Positions 7,048-14,636 of a stretch of DNA of 64,000 bases are shown here, piece by piece. This stretch comes from Nonomuraea jabiensis (GTDB taxonomy: Bacteria > Actinomycetota > Actinomycetes > Streptosporangiales > Streptosporangiaceae), in NCBI RefSeq assembly GCF_014204795.1, contig NZ_JACHMB010000001.1:11622501-11686500 (forward strand), given 5' to 3'. A program made the position numbers and the translations under genes. Each line of letters starts with the position of its first letter. Within the stretch, counting starts at the first letter, position 1. The notes under the pieces were generated by a model that saw only the letters and a list, made by a program, of their open reading frames with translations, was not told the DNA's origin and made no database searches.

Positions 7048-8247
7048 TCAGCCGTTCTTGGCGTCCCGTGCGGCGGCGATCTTAGTGGGGAGGGAGAACA
7101 GCTGGACGAATCCTTTGGCCAGCGACTGGTCGAACGTGTCGCCGGTGTCGTAGGTGGCCAGCGAGAAATCGTACAGAGAATCCTCCGAGCGGCGGCCGGT
7201 GACAGTGGCCCGGCCGCCGTGCAACGTCATGCGGATGTCGCCGGAGACGTGCTGCTGCGCCTCGGCGATGAACGCGTCGAGGGCGCTCCTGAGTGGCGAG
7301 AACCACAGGCCGTCGTAGACGAGCTCGCCCCACCGCTGGTCCACGCCGCGCTTGAAGCGGGCCAGGTCGCGTTCGACGGTGACGTTCTCCAGCTCCATGT
7401 GCGCGGTGATGAGGGCGACGGCGCCGGGCGCCTCGTACACCTCGCGCGACTTGATGCCGACCAGGCGGTCCTCGACCAGGTCGATCCGGCCGACGCCCTG
7501 CGCGCCCGCGCGCCGGTTCAGCTCGTCGATGACCTGGTACGGCGTCAGCGCCCGCCCGTCGATCGCGACCGGGACGCCCTGCTCGAACGTGATGACGACC
7601 TCGTCGGCCTCGCGCGGCCCGGCCGGGTCACTGGTGTAGGAGTAGACGTCCTCGGTGGGGCCGTTCCAGATGTCCTCGAGGAAGCCGGTCTCGACGGCGC
7701 GGCCCCAGAGGTTCTGGTCGATGGAGAACGGGTTCTTCTTCGACGTCTCGATGGGCAGGCCCCTGGCCTCGGCGTACTCGATGGCCTTGTCGCGCGTCCA
7801 GGCGAAGTCGCGGGCGGGCGCGACAACCTTGAGGCCGGGGGCGAGGGCGGCCAGGCCGGCCTCGAAGCGGACCTGGTCGTTGCCCTTGCCGGTGCAGCCG
7901 TGCGAGACGACCGTGCCGCCGTACCGCCTGGCCGCCGCGACCAGGTGCTTGACGATCAGGGGCCGCGACAGCGAGGAGACCAGCGGGTAGCGGTCCATGT
8001 AGAGGGCGTTGGCCCGCAGCGCGGGCACGCAGAAGTCGGCGGCGAACTCCTCCTTGGCGTCCACCACGATCGACTCGACCGCGCCGCAGTCGACGGCCCG
8101 CCTCCGGATCGCCTCCATGTCCTCGCCGCCCTGGCCGAGGTCCACGGCGACGCAGACGACCTCGGCGTCCATCTTCTCGGCGAGGTACGGGATGGCGACC
8201 GAGGTGTCCAGGCCGCCGGAATATGCGAGAACTATCCGCTCGGGCAT
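7048..8247 (-). CDS. argG: Argininosuccinate synthase
   Basis: ATP-dependent joining of citrulline and aspartate, 399 residues. The N-terminal ATP pyrophosphatase P-loop is AYSGGLDTSVAI, followed by the family blocks HGCTGKGNDQVRFE and TSKKNPFSIDQNLWGRAVE. Start ATG 8247 has a good GGAGAG ribosome site and lies 22 bases after argR ends, so it is read in the same operon. No damage is seen. Confidence 0.98.
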   Translation of the reverse strand: MPERIVLAYSGGLDTSVAIPYLAEKMDAEVVCVAVDLGQGGEDMEAIRRRAVDCGAVESIVVDAKEEFAADFCVPALRANALYMDRYPLVSSLSRPLIVKHLVAAARRYGGTVVSHGCTGKGNDQVRFEAGLAALAPGLKVVAPARDFAWTRDKAIEYAEARGLPIETSKKNPFSIDQNLWGRAVETGFLEDIWNGPTEDVYSYTSDPAGPREADEVVITFEQGVPVAIDGRALTPYQVIDELNRRAGAQGVGRIDLVEDRLVGIKSREVYEAPGAVALITAHMELENVTVERDLARFKRGVDQRWGELVYDGLWFSPLRSALDAFIAEAQQHVSGDIRMTLHGGRATVTGRRSEDSLYDFSLATYDTGDTFDQSLAKGFVQLFSLPTKIAAARDAKNG

Positions 8248-8269
8248 TACATCTCTCCGAATATCGAAT

Positions 8270-8776
8270 TCAGCCGCGCCGGTCGGCCACTCTCAGCAGC
8301 GCGTCCGCGACGGCCTGGCCGCCTGTCGGGTCGCGGCTGATCACGAGGATCGTGTCGTCGCCCGCGACCGTGCCGAGGATCGACTCCCAGTCGGCGTGGT
8401 CGATGGCGGAGGCCAGGAACTGGGCCGCGCCCGGCGGGGTCCGTACGATGACCAGGTTGGCCGACGCCTCGGCGCCGACCAGCAGCTCCTCGGCGATGCG
8501 GTGCAGCCGCGCGGCCGGGCTCTCGCCGGTGCCCAGGCGGGTGAGCGGGATCCGGGCCCCGCCCTCGCCGGGCAGGGCGTAGACCAGGGAGCCGTCGTCG
8601 GCGCGCAGCTTGAGCGCGCCGAGCTCGTCGAGGTCACGCGAGAGCGTGGCCTGGGTGACCTCGACGCCGCTCTCGGCCAGCAGCTTGGCCAGCTCCGGCT
8701 GGGAGCGCACGGCCTGCCGCTGCAGCAGGTCGGTGATCTTCGCCTGCCGCGCCGCCTTGGTCATGGGGATCGTCAT
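8270..8776 (-). CDS. argR: Arginine repressor
   Basis: 168-residue arginine-dependent repressor of arginine biosynthesis. The N-terminal winged helix holds RSQPELAKLLAESGVEVTQATLSRDL. The C-terminal oligomerisation and arginine-binding domain holds the GTVAGDDTILVI motif with the conserved aspartate pair. ATG 8776 overlaps the argF stop in an ATGA arrangement, so its production is coupled to the operon it represses. A second ATG at 8764 is possible. The likely target is the candidate ARG box upstream of argC. Confidence 0.97.
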   Translation of the reverse strand: MTIPMTKAARQAKITDLLQRQAVRSQPELAKLLAESGVEVTQATLSRDLDELGALKLRADDGSLVYALPGEGGARIPLTRLGTGESPAARLHRIAEELLVGAEASANLVIVRTPPGAAQFLASAIDHADWESILGTVAGDDTILVISRDPTGGQAVADALLRVADRRG

Positions 8777-9720
8777 CGATGGGACACCAGCCAGTGGAGG
8801 AGTGCCTTCTGGGCGTGCAACCGGTTCTCCGCCTGGTCCCACACGACGCTCTGCGGACCCTCGAGGACCTCGGCGGTGATCTCGTAGTCGCGGTAGGCGG
8901 GCAGGCAGTGCAGCACGATCGCGTCGGGCGCGGCGTGCTGGAGCAGCTCGGAGTTGACCTGGTACGGCATGAGCGCGGCGACCCGCTCCTCCTTGCCGTC
9001 CTGGCCCATCGACACCCACGTGTCGGTCGCGATGACGTGCGCGCCCTGGGCGGCGGCCACCGGGTCGGACAGCGCGATCACCGAGCCGCCCGTCTTGGCG
9101 GCGATGGCGGCCGCCTGGTCGAGGATGACCGCGTCGGGCTGGTAGCCGGCCGGGGCCGCGATCCGCACGTGCATGCCGGCGGTGGCCCCGCCGAGCAGGT
9201 AGGAGTGGGCCATGTTGTTGGCGCCGTCGCCCAGGTAGGTGAGCGTGACGCCGGCGGTCCGGCCGAGCCTCTCCTGGACGGTCTGCAGGTCGGCCAGGAT
9301 CTGGCAGGGGTGGAACTCGTCGGTGAGCGCGTTGACGACCGGCACCCGGGAGTGCGCGGCCATCTCGTCGATGAGCTCCTGCCCGGTGGTCCGCCACACG
9401 ATGGCGGCGACCTGCCGGTCGAGCACCCGGGCGATGTCGGCGGTGGGCTCGCCGCGGCCCATGAGGACCGAGACGTTGTCCACGACCAGCGGCAGGCCGC
9501 CGAGCTCGCCGATGCCGGTGTGGAAGGAGACGCGCGTGCGGGCCGACGGCTTGTCGAACAGGACCGCGACCGTCTGCGGGCCCTCGAACGGGCGGTAGCC
9601 GAACCGGTCCTTCTTCATGGCCGCGGCGAGGTCGAGCACCTCCGCCTGCTCGGCGGGCGTGAGGTCGTCATCCCTCAGGAAGTGTCTGATTTGCGCCGAG
9701 TCCGCGCTGTGCCTGGTCAC
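8773..9720 (-). CDS. argF: Ornithine carbamoyltransferase
   Basis: Makes citrulline from ornithine and carbamoyl phosphate, 315 residues. The carbamoyl-phosphate site reads KPSARTRVSF, with the usual first Thr of STRTR replaced by Ala, a known variant in actinobacteria. DEFHPCQ and the ornithine-binding HCLPAYR are present, as is LGDGANNMAHS. Start is GTG 9720, whose GTGA overlaps the argD stop. Its own stop overlaps the argR start. Confidence 0.97.
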   Translation of the reverse strand: MTRHSADSAQIRHFLRDDDLTPAEQAEVLDLAAAMKKDRFGYRPFEGPQTVAVLFDKPSARTRVSFHTGIGELGGLPLVVDNVSVLMGRGEPTADIARVLDRQVAAIVWRTTGQELIDEMAAHSRVPVVNALTDEFHPCQILADLQTVQERLGRTAGVTLTYLGDGANNMAHSYLLGGATAGMHVRIAAPAGYQPDAVILDQAAAIAAKTGGSVIALSDPVAAAQGAHVIATDTWVSMGQDGKEERVAALMPYQVNSELLQHAAPDAIVLHCLPAYRDYEITAEVLEGPQSVVWDQAENRLHAQKALLHWLVSHR

Positions 9721-10883
9721 TTGGCCGCCTCCGAGAGGATCGCCGGGTAGGTGGCCAGGAACTTGTCGATCTCCTCCGCCGTGACCACCAGCGGCGGCGC
9801 GATGCGTACGGCGTCCGGCTGCAGGGCGTTGACCAGGAAGCCGGCGCTCTGGGCGGCGCTCTGGACCTCGGCCGAGCGGGGCTCGCTCAGCACGGTGGCC
9901 AGCCAGAGGCCGCGCCCGCGCACGCCCTTCAGCAGCGGGTGCCGGATCGACTCCAGGCCGGAGCGCAGCCGCGCGGAGGCCGACCTGACGTGGTCGAGGT
10001 CGACGTTGTCGAGCACGGCCAGGGCCGCGGCGCAGGCGACCGGGTTGCCGCCGAACGTGGAGCCGTGGTCGCCCTTGGCGAACAGCTTGCCCGCGTCGCC
10101 GAACCCGATGCACGCGCCGATCGGCAGCCCGCCGCCCAGTCCCTTGGCCAGGGTCAGGATGTCGGGCGTGACGCCGTCGGCCTGGTGCGCGAACCAGTGG
10201 CCGGTGCGGCCGATCGCCGACTGGATCTCGTCGGCGACCAGGAGGGCGCCCGTGGAGTCGCAGATCTCGCGGGCCGCCTCGAAGTAGCCCTCGGGCGGCG
10301 GCACGACGCCGGCCTCGCCCTGGGTGGGCTCCAGGAAGACCGCGATGCAGTCGCCGGTCACGGCCTCCTTGAGCGCGGTGGCGTCGCCGTACGGGACGAA
10401 GCGGACGTCGATCGGGAAGGGCCCGAACTGGTCGCGGATCGACGGCTTGCCGGTCAGCGACAGCGCGCCGATCGTGCGGCCGTGGAAGCCGTTCTCGGCG
10501 GCGACGAAGTAGGAGCGGCCCTCGCGCTTGCCGTACTTGACGGCGAGCTTGTAGGCGGCCTCGTTGGCCTCGGTGCCGGAGTTGGCGAAGAAGACCTTGC
10601 CCGGGGCGTTGAGCAGGGTGAGGAGCTTCTCGGCGAGCAGCACCTCGGGCTCGTGCAGGAACAGGTTGCTGGTGTGCGCGATCGTGGCGACCTGCTTGGA
10701 GACGGCTTCGACCAGGGCGGGGTGGGCGTGACCGAGCGAGCTGGTCGCGATGCCGCCGATGAAGTCGAGGTATTCGTTGCCGTCCACGTCCCAGACGCGA
10801 GTGCCCTCGCCTCGCGCCAGCGCCACCGGCGGGACGCCGTAGTTGGGCATGAAGGCAGTCTCGAACCTCTTATACAGGCTCAT
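9717..10883 (-). CDS. argD: Acetylornithine aminotransferase
   Basis: PLP-dependent class III aminotransferase making N-acetylornithine, 388 residues. The family blocks are GGIATSSLGHAHP, NSGTEANEAAYKLA, the cofactor aspartate in ADEIQSAIGRTG, and the Schiff-base lysine in TLAKGLGGGLPIGA. ATG 10883 shares one base with the argB stop (TGATG). The enzyme may also serve the lysine pathway, as many ArgD proteins do. Confidence 0.97.
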   Translation of the reverse strand: MSLYKRFETAFMPNYGVPPVALARGEGTRVWDVDGNEYLDFIGGIATSSLGHAHPALVEAVSKQVATIAHTSNLFLHEPEVLLAEKLLTLLNAPGKVFFANSGTEANEAAYKLAVKYGKREGRSYFVAAENGFHGRTIGALSLTGKPSIRDQFGPFPIDVRFVPYGDATALKEAVTGDCIAVFLEPTQGEAGVVPPPEGYFEAAREICDSTGALLVADEIQSAIGRTGHWFAHQADGVTPDILTLAKGLGGGLPIGACIGFGDAGKLFAKGDHGSTFGGNPVACAAALAVLDNVDLDHVRSASARLRSGLESIRHPLLKGVRGRGLWLATVLSEPRSAEVQSAAQSAGFLVNALQPDAVRIAPPLVVTAEEIDKFLATYPAILSEAAK

Positions 10884-11755
10884 CAGGGCACCACCATCGT
10901 TCCGATTCCCTCATTGGTGAATATCTCCAGCAGCAGTGAGTGCGGCACGCGGCCGTCGAGCACGTGGGCCTGCGGGACGCCGCCCTGGACCGCGGCCAGG
11001 CAGGCCTCCATCTTGGGGACCATGCCGCTGGACAGCGTCGGTAGCAGCGTCTCGAGCTCGTCGGCGCCGAGCTGGTCGATCACGTCGGTGTCGTCGGGCC
11101 AGTTGGCGTACAGGCCCTCGACGTCGGTGAGGACGATCAGCTTCTGCGCCTCGAGCGCCACGGCCAGCGCGGCCGCGGCGGTGTCGGCGTTCACGTTGTA
11201 GACCTGCCCGTCGTCCCCGCGCGCCACGCTGGAGACGACCGGGATGCGGCCGTTGTCGATCAGGGCCCGCACCGCGCCCGGCTCGACCTTGATGATCTCG
11301 CCGACCTGGCCGATGTCGACGGGCTCGCCGTCCACGATCGCGTGCTTGCGCACGGCCGTGAACAGGTGGGCGTCCTCGCCGGACATGCCGACGGCGAACG
11401 GGCCGTGCCGGTTGACCAGGCCCACGATGTCGCGGTTGACCTGGCCGACCAGGACCATCCTGACGACCTCCATGGCCTCCGGCGTGGTGACCCGCAGCCC
11501 GGCGGTGAACGTCGACTCGATGCCCAGCTTGGCGAGGGCGCTGCTGATCTGCGGGCCGCCGCCGTGCACGACGACCGGGCGCAGGCCCGCGTGCTGCAGG
11601 AAGACGACGTCCTCGGCGAAGCCCGCTTTGAGCGACTCGTCGGTCATGGCGTTGCCGCCGTACTTGATGACGACGGTCGCGCCGTGGAAGCGGGTCAGCC
11701 AGGGCAGCGCCTCGATCAGCGACTCCGCCTTGGTCTGCGCGCTGACGGCCCTCAC
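10883..11755 (-). CDS. argB: Acetylglutamate kinase
   Basis: Second committed step: phosphorylates N-acetylglutamate, 290 residues. The amino-acid kinase fold shows VVIKYGGNAM near the N-terminus, the HGGGPQIS glycine loop, the NVNADTAAAALA block and the ATP-binding VLTDVEGLY. The chosen GTG 11755 overlaps the argJ stop as GTGA. It is likely the feedback point for arginine in this linear or cyclic pathway, though the regulatory helix cannot be judged by eye. Confidence 0.96.
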   Translation of the reverse strand: MRAVSAQTKAESLIEALPWLTRFHGATVVIKYGGNAMTDESLKAGFAEDVVFLQHAGLRPVVVHGGGPQISSALAKLGIESTFTAGLRVTTPEAMEVVRMVLVGQVNRDIVGLVNRHGPFAVGMSGEDAHLFTAVRKHAIVDGEPVDIGQVGEIIKVEPGAVRALIDNGRIPVVSSVARGDDGQVYNVNADTAAAALAVALEAQKLIVLTDVEGLYANWPDDTDVIDQLGADELETLLPTLSSGMVPKMEACLAAVQGGVPQAHVLDGRVPHSLLLEIFTNEGIGTMVVP

Positions 11756-12903
11756 GAGGAGTACGCCGAGTTCTCGTGGACGTACTCGGCCGTCAGGTCC
11801 GTGGTGTGCACCGTCGCGGTGTGCGGTCCTGCCGACAGGTCGATCGTGATCGTCACGTCCCTCGGGCGCATGTCCACCTTGGAGCGGTCGTCGCCGACCG
11901 CGCCGCCGCGGCAGATCCAGATGCCGTTGATGGCCACGTTCAGGCGGTCGGCCTCGAACACCGCGTCGGTGGTGCCGACGGCGGCCAGGACGCGGCCCCA
12001 GTTGGGGTCCTCGCCGTGGATGGCGCACTTGAGCAGGTTGGAACGCGAGACCGCGCGGCCGACCTTGACGGCGTCGTCCTCGGAGTCGGCGCCGACGACC
12101 TCGATGGCGATGGCCTTGGAGGCGCCCTCGGCGTCGACCAGGAGCTGCCTGGCCAGGTCGGCGCAGACCTCGTGGACCTTCTGCTCGAACTCGGCCAGGT
12201 CCGGCTTGACGCCGGCGGCGCCGCTGGACAGCAGGAGCACGGTGTCGTTGGTGGACATGCAGCCGTCGGTGTCGAGGCGGTCGAACGTCCTGGCCGTGGC
12301 CCTGCGCAGCGCGGCGTCGAGCTCCTCACTGGTGAGGTCGGCGTCGGTGGTGATCACGCACAGCATCGTGGCCAGGGAGGGGGCGAGCATGCCCGCGCCC
12401 TTGGCCATGCCGCCGACCATGTATCCGCTGCCCCGCCGGAACGAGATCTTGGAGACGGTGTCCGTGGTACGGATGGCGTCGGCGGCGGCCAGGCCGCCGT
12501 CGCGGGAGAGCTGGGTGGCGGCGGTCTCGACGCCGGCCAGCAGCGCGTCCATCGGCAGCCGCTCGCCGATCAGGCCGGTGGAGCAGACGGCGACCTCGCC
12601 CGCGGAGTCCTGGAGCACCTCGGCCACCTTCTCGGCGGTGGCGTGGGTGTCCTGGAAGCCCTCGGGGCCGGTGCAGGCGTTGGCTCCGCCGGAGTTGAGC
12701 ACGACCGCTCGCAGCCGCCCGCCGGCCAGGACCTGCTGCGACCACAGCACGGGGGCGGCCTTCACGCGGTTGGCGGTGAAGACACCGGCGGCGGCCCTGC
12801 TGGGCCCGTCGTTGACGACGAGGGCCAGGTCACGGGCGCCGCCGGACTTGATCCCGGCGGCGATGCCCGCGGCCCGAAAACCGAGTGGTGCAGTTACGCT
12901 CAA
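11752..12903 (-). CDS. argJ: Bifunctional ornithine acetyltransferase / N-acetylglutamate synthase
   Basis: Recycles the acetyl group from N-acetylornithine to glutamate, so no separate first-step synthase is needed. 383 residues. The self-cleavage motif KGAGMLAPSLATMLC is intact with the Ala-Thr bond at LATML; the protein is expected to mature into alpha and beta chains. DGCMSTNDTV and DPNWGRVLAAVG are present. The start is TTG 12903: AGGAG lies 7 bases upstream and the TTGA overlaps the argC stop, the same geometry as its neighbours. No ATG or GTG fits the family N-terminus. Confidence 0.95.
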   Translation of the reverse strand: MSVTAPLGFRAAGIAAGIKSGGARDLALVVNDGPSRAAAGVFTANRVKAAPVLWSQQVLAGGRLRAVVLNSGGANACTGPEGFQDTHATAEKVAEVLQDSAGEVAVCSTGLIGERLPMDALLAGVETAATQLSRDGGLAAADAIRTTDTVSKISFRRGSGYMVGGMAKGAGMLAPSLATMLCVITTDADLTSEELDAALRRATARTFDRLDTDGCMSTNDTVLLLSSGAAGVKPDLAEFEQKVHEVCADLARQLLVDAEGASKAIAIEVVGADSEDDAVKVGRAVSRSNLLKCAIHGEDPNWGRVLAAVGTTDAVFEADRLNVAINGIWICRGGAVGDDRSKVDMRPRDVTITIDLSAGPHTATVHTTDLTAEYVHENSAYSS

Positions 12904-13922
12904 GGTGCGACTCCTGTCAGGGGAAGGCCGAGCTCTTCGGGGAGGCCAAGTGCGAGGTTCACGCTCTGGACGGCGCCTCCGGCCGTGCCCTTGGTGAGGT
13001 TGTCGATGGCGATGACGGCGACCACGCGGCCCGCGCGCTCGTCGAGCGTCACCTGCAGGGCGGCGGTGTTGGCGCCGTAGGTCATGGAGGTGGCCGGCCA
13101 CGTGCCCTCGGGCAGGAGCTTGACGAACGGCTCGTCCTTCAGCGCGACCTCGTACGCCGTCCGCAGCGCCTCCTTGGTGAGGCCGGGCGCGGCCGGGGCG
13201 GTGCAGGTGGCGAGGATGCCGCGGCTCATGGGGGCCAGCGTCGGGGTGAACGAGACGCGGACCGGGGCGCCGGCGACGGCCGACAGGCCCTGCTCCATCT
13301 CGGGGGTGTGCCGGTGGACGCCACCCACGCCGTACGCGCTGACCGAGCCCATGACCTCGCTGCCGAGCAGGTTGGGCTTGAGCGACTTGCCGGCGCCGCT
13401 GGTGCCGCTGGCGGCCACCACGACCACGTCCGGCTCGGCCAGGCCCGCGGCGAACGCGGGCGACAGGGCCAGCAGGACGGAGGTCGGGTAGCAGCCGGGG
13501 ACCGCGATGCGGGTGGCCGTCCGCAGGACCTCCCGCTGGCCGGGCAGCTCGGGCAGGCCGTAGGGCCAGGACCCGGCGTGCTCGCCGCCGTAGAACTCCT
13601 GCCAGGCGGCCGGGTCGGTGAGCCGGTGGTCGGCACCGCAGTCGACGACGATCGTCTCCGTGCCGAGCTGGGCGGCGACGGCGGCCGAGTGGCCGTGCGG
13701 CAGGGCGAGGAAGACGACGTCGTGCCCGGCCAGCGTGTCGGCGACGGTGTCCTCAATGATCCGGTCGGCCAGCTGCGGCAGGTGAGGCTGGTGAGCGCCG
13801 AGGCGGCTGCCCGCACTGGACGCCGCGGTGAGCGCGCCGATCTCGAACTCGGGGTGCCCTAGGAGGAGGCGGAGCAGCTCTCCTCCCGCGTAGCCGCTGG
13901 CACCCGCGACCGCTGCCCTCAT
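12900..13922 (-). CDS. argC: N-acetyl-gamma-glutamyl-phosphate reductase
   Basis: NADPH-dependent reduction step, 340 residues, first gene of the operon. Rossmann motif AVAGASGYAGGELLRLL at the N-terminus, catalytic cysteine in VPGCYPTSVLLAL, and the family segment TPTLAPMSRGI. ATG 13922 has a GGAGAG-rich ribosome region. The candidate ARG box lies 15-28 bases upstream of the start, so arginine-bound ArgR would block this promoter or leader. Confidence 0.97.
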   Translation of the reverse strand: MRAAVAGASGYAGGELLRLLLGHPEFEIGALTAASSAGSRLGAHQPHLPQLADRIIEDTVADTLAGHDVVFLALPHGHSAAVAAQLGTETIVVDCGADHRLTDPAAWQEFYGGEHAGSWPYGLPELPGQREVLRTATRIAVPGCYPTSVLLALSPAFAAGLAEPDVVVVAASGTSGAGKSLKPNLLGSEVMGSVSAYGVGGVHRHTPEMEQGLSAVAGAPVRVSFTPTLAPMSRGILATCTAPAAPGLTKEALRTAYEVALKDEPFVKLLPEGTWPATSMTYGANTAALQVTLDERAGRVVAVIAIDNLTKGTAGGAVQSVNLALGLPEELGLPLTGVAP

Positions 13923-13936
13923 TCAGCCCTCTCTCC

Positions 13937-13950
13937 TGCATATTCATGCA
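13937..13950. promoter_or_regulatory. argC: Candidate ARG box upstream of argC
   Basis: TGCATATTCATGCA has TGCAT/ATGCA half-sites, similar in form to actinobacterial ArgR sites. A weaker second half-site (TGCATTATTTTCAC on the minus strand) lies about 20 bases further upstream. A TAAGGT -10-like box falls between them. ArgR is encoded in the same operon. Confidence 0.6.
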
Positions 13951-14098
13951 TCCTTGCTCATGACCTTACCGTGAAAATAATGCACTCCACGGGATGGACA
14001 TGCAAGCTGGAACCGTCCATATGTCCACATCGTGAGACGGTGAGTGTTCCCAGTGCGCTGCAGGTGAATGCCAAGCCGGGGCGGCGACGATGGGGCGC

Positions 14099-14632
14099 AT
14101 GAGCGACTTCTTGCCCGATATGCAGTTCGTCACCCCTGGCGGGAGGGATCCGGGGCGGCTCGGCCGGATCGTCCTCGTGCTGCTCTGGCTGACGGTGTGC
14201 CTGGCGCCGGCGGCGTTCGCGATCGGCGATCTGGAGCTGGCCACAGGGCGGGCCGGCACGCCGGGGACGCTGCGGGTGGCCTCGTGCGAGGCGCTGGGCG
14301 AGGGCCGCTACGACTGCCAGGGGATCTTCACTCCGGACTCCGGCGGGAGCGCCGTGGCGGTGGACGCCTCGCCGGACTCCGAGGCGGGCGACGTGACGCA
14401 GGCCCAGCTCACGCCGGAAGGCGACCGCGCGGTACCGGCCGGGACGAAGGGGGTCTTGGCGGCCTTGACGCTGCCGGCGGTCGGGTTCGGGGGGCTGGGG
14501 TTCCTGCCGTACGTGATCATGTACTGGGCGGGCGCGCGCAGGGGGCGGCGGGCCGCCGTGGCCGGGGGGTTCCTGGTCACGGCGGCCGGAGCCGCGCTCA
14601 TGGTGGTCGGGATGGTGGCTGCCTACTCCTGA
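14099..14632 (+). CDS. Hypothetical membrane protein
   Basis: About 177 residues; ATG 14090 would add three. Layout: short cytosolic tail, one membrane helix (about 23-43), an extracytoplasmic loop of some 70 residues with two cysteines (CEALGEGRYDC) that could form a disulfide, then two more helices (about 120-140 and 152-175) separated by a basic RRGRR stretch. No family recognised. It converges on the rhamnulose-1-phosphate aldolase fusion with four bases between the stops. Confidence 0.65.
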   Translation: MSDFLPDMQFVTPGGRDPGRLGRIVLVLLWLTVCLAPAAFAIGDLELATGRAGTPGTLRVASCEALGEGRYDCQGIFTPDSGGSAVAVDASPDSEAGDVTQAQLTPEGDRAVPAGTKGVLAALTLPAVGFGGLGFLPYVIMYWAGARRGRRAAVAGGFLVTAAGAALMVVGMVAAYS

Positions 14633-14636
14633 GCGG

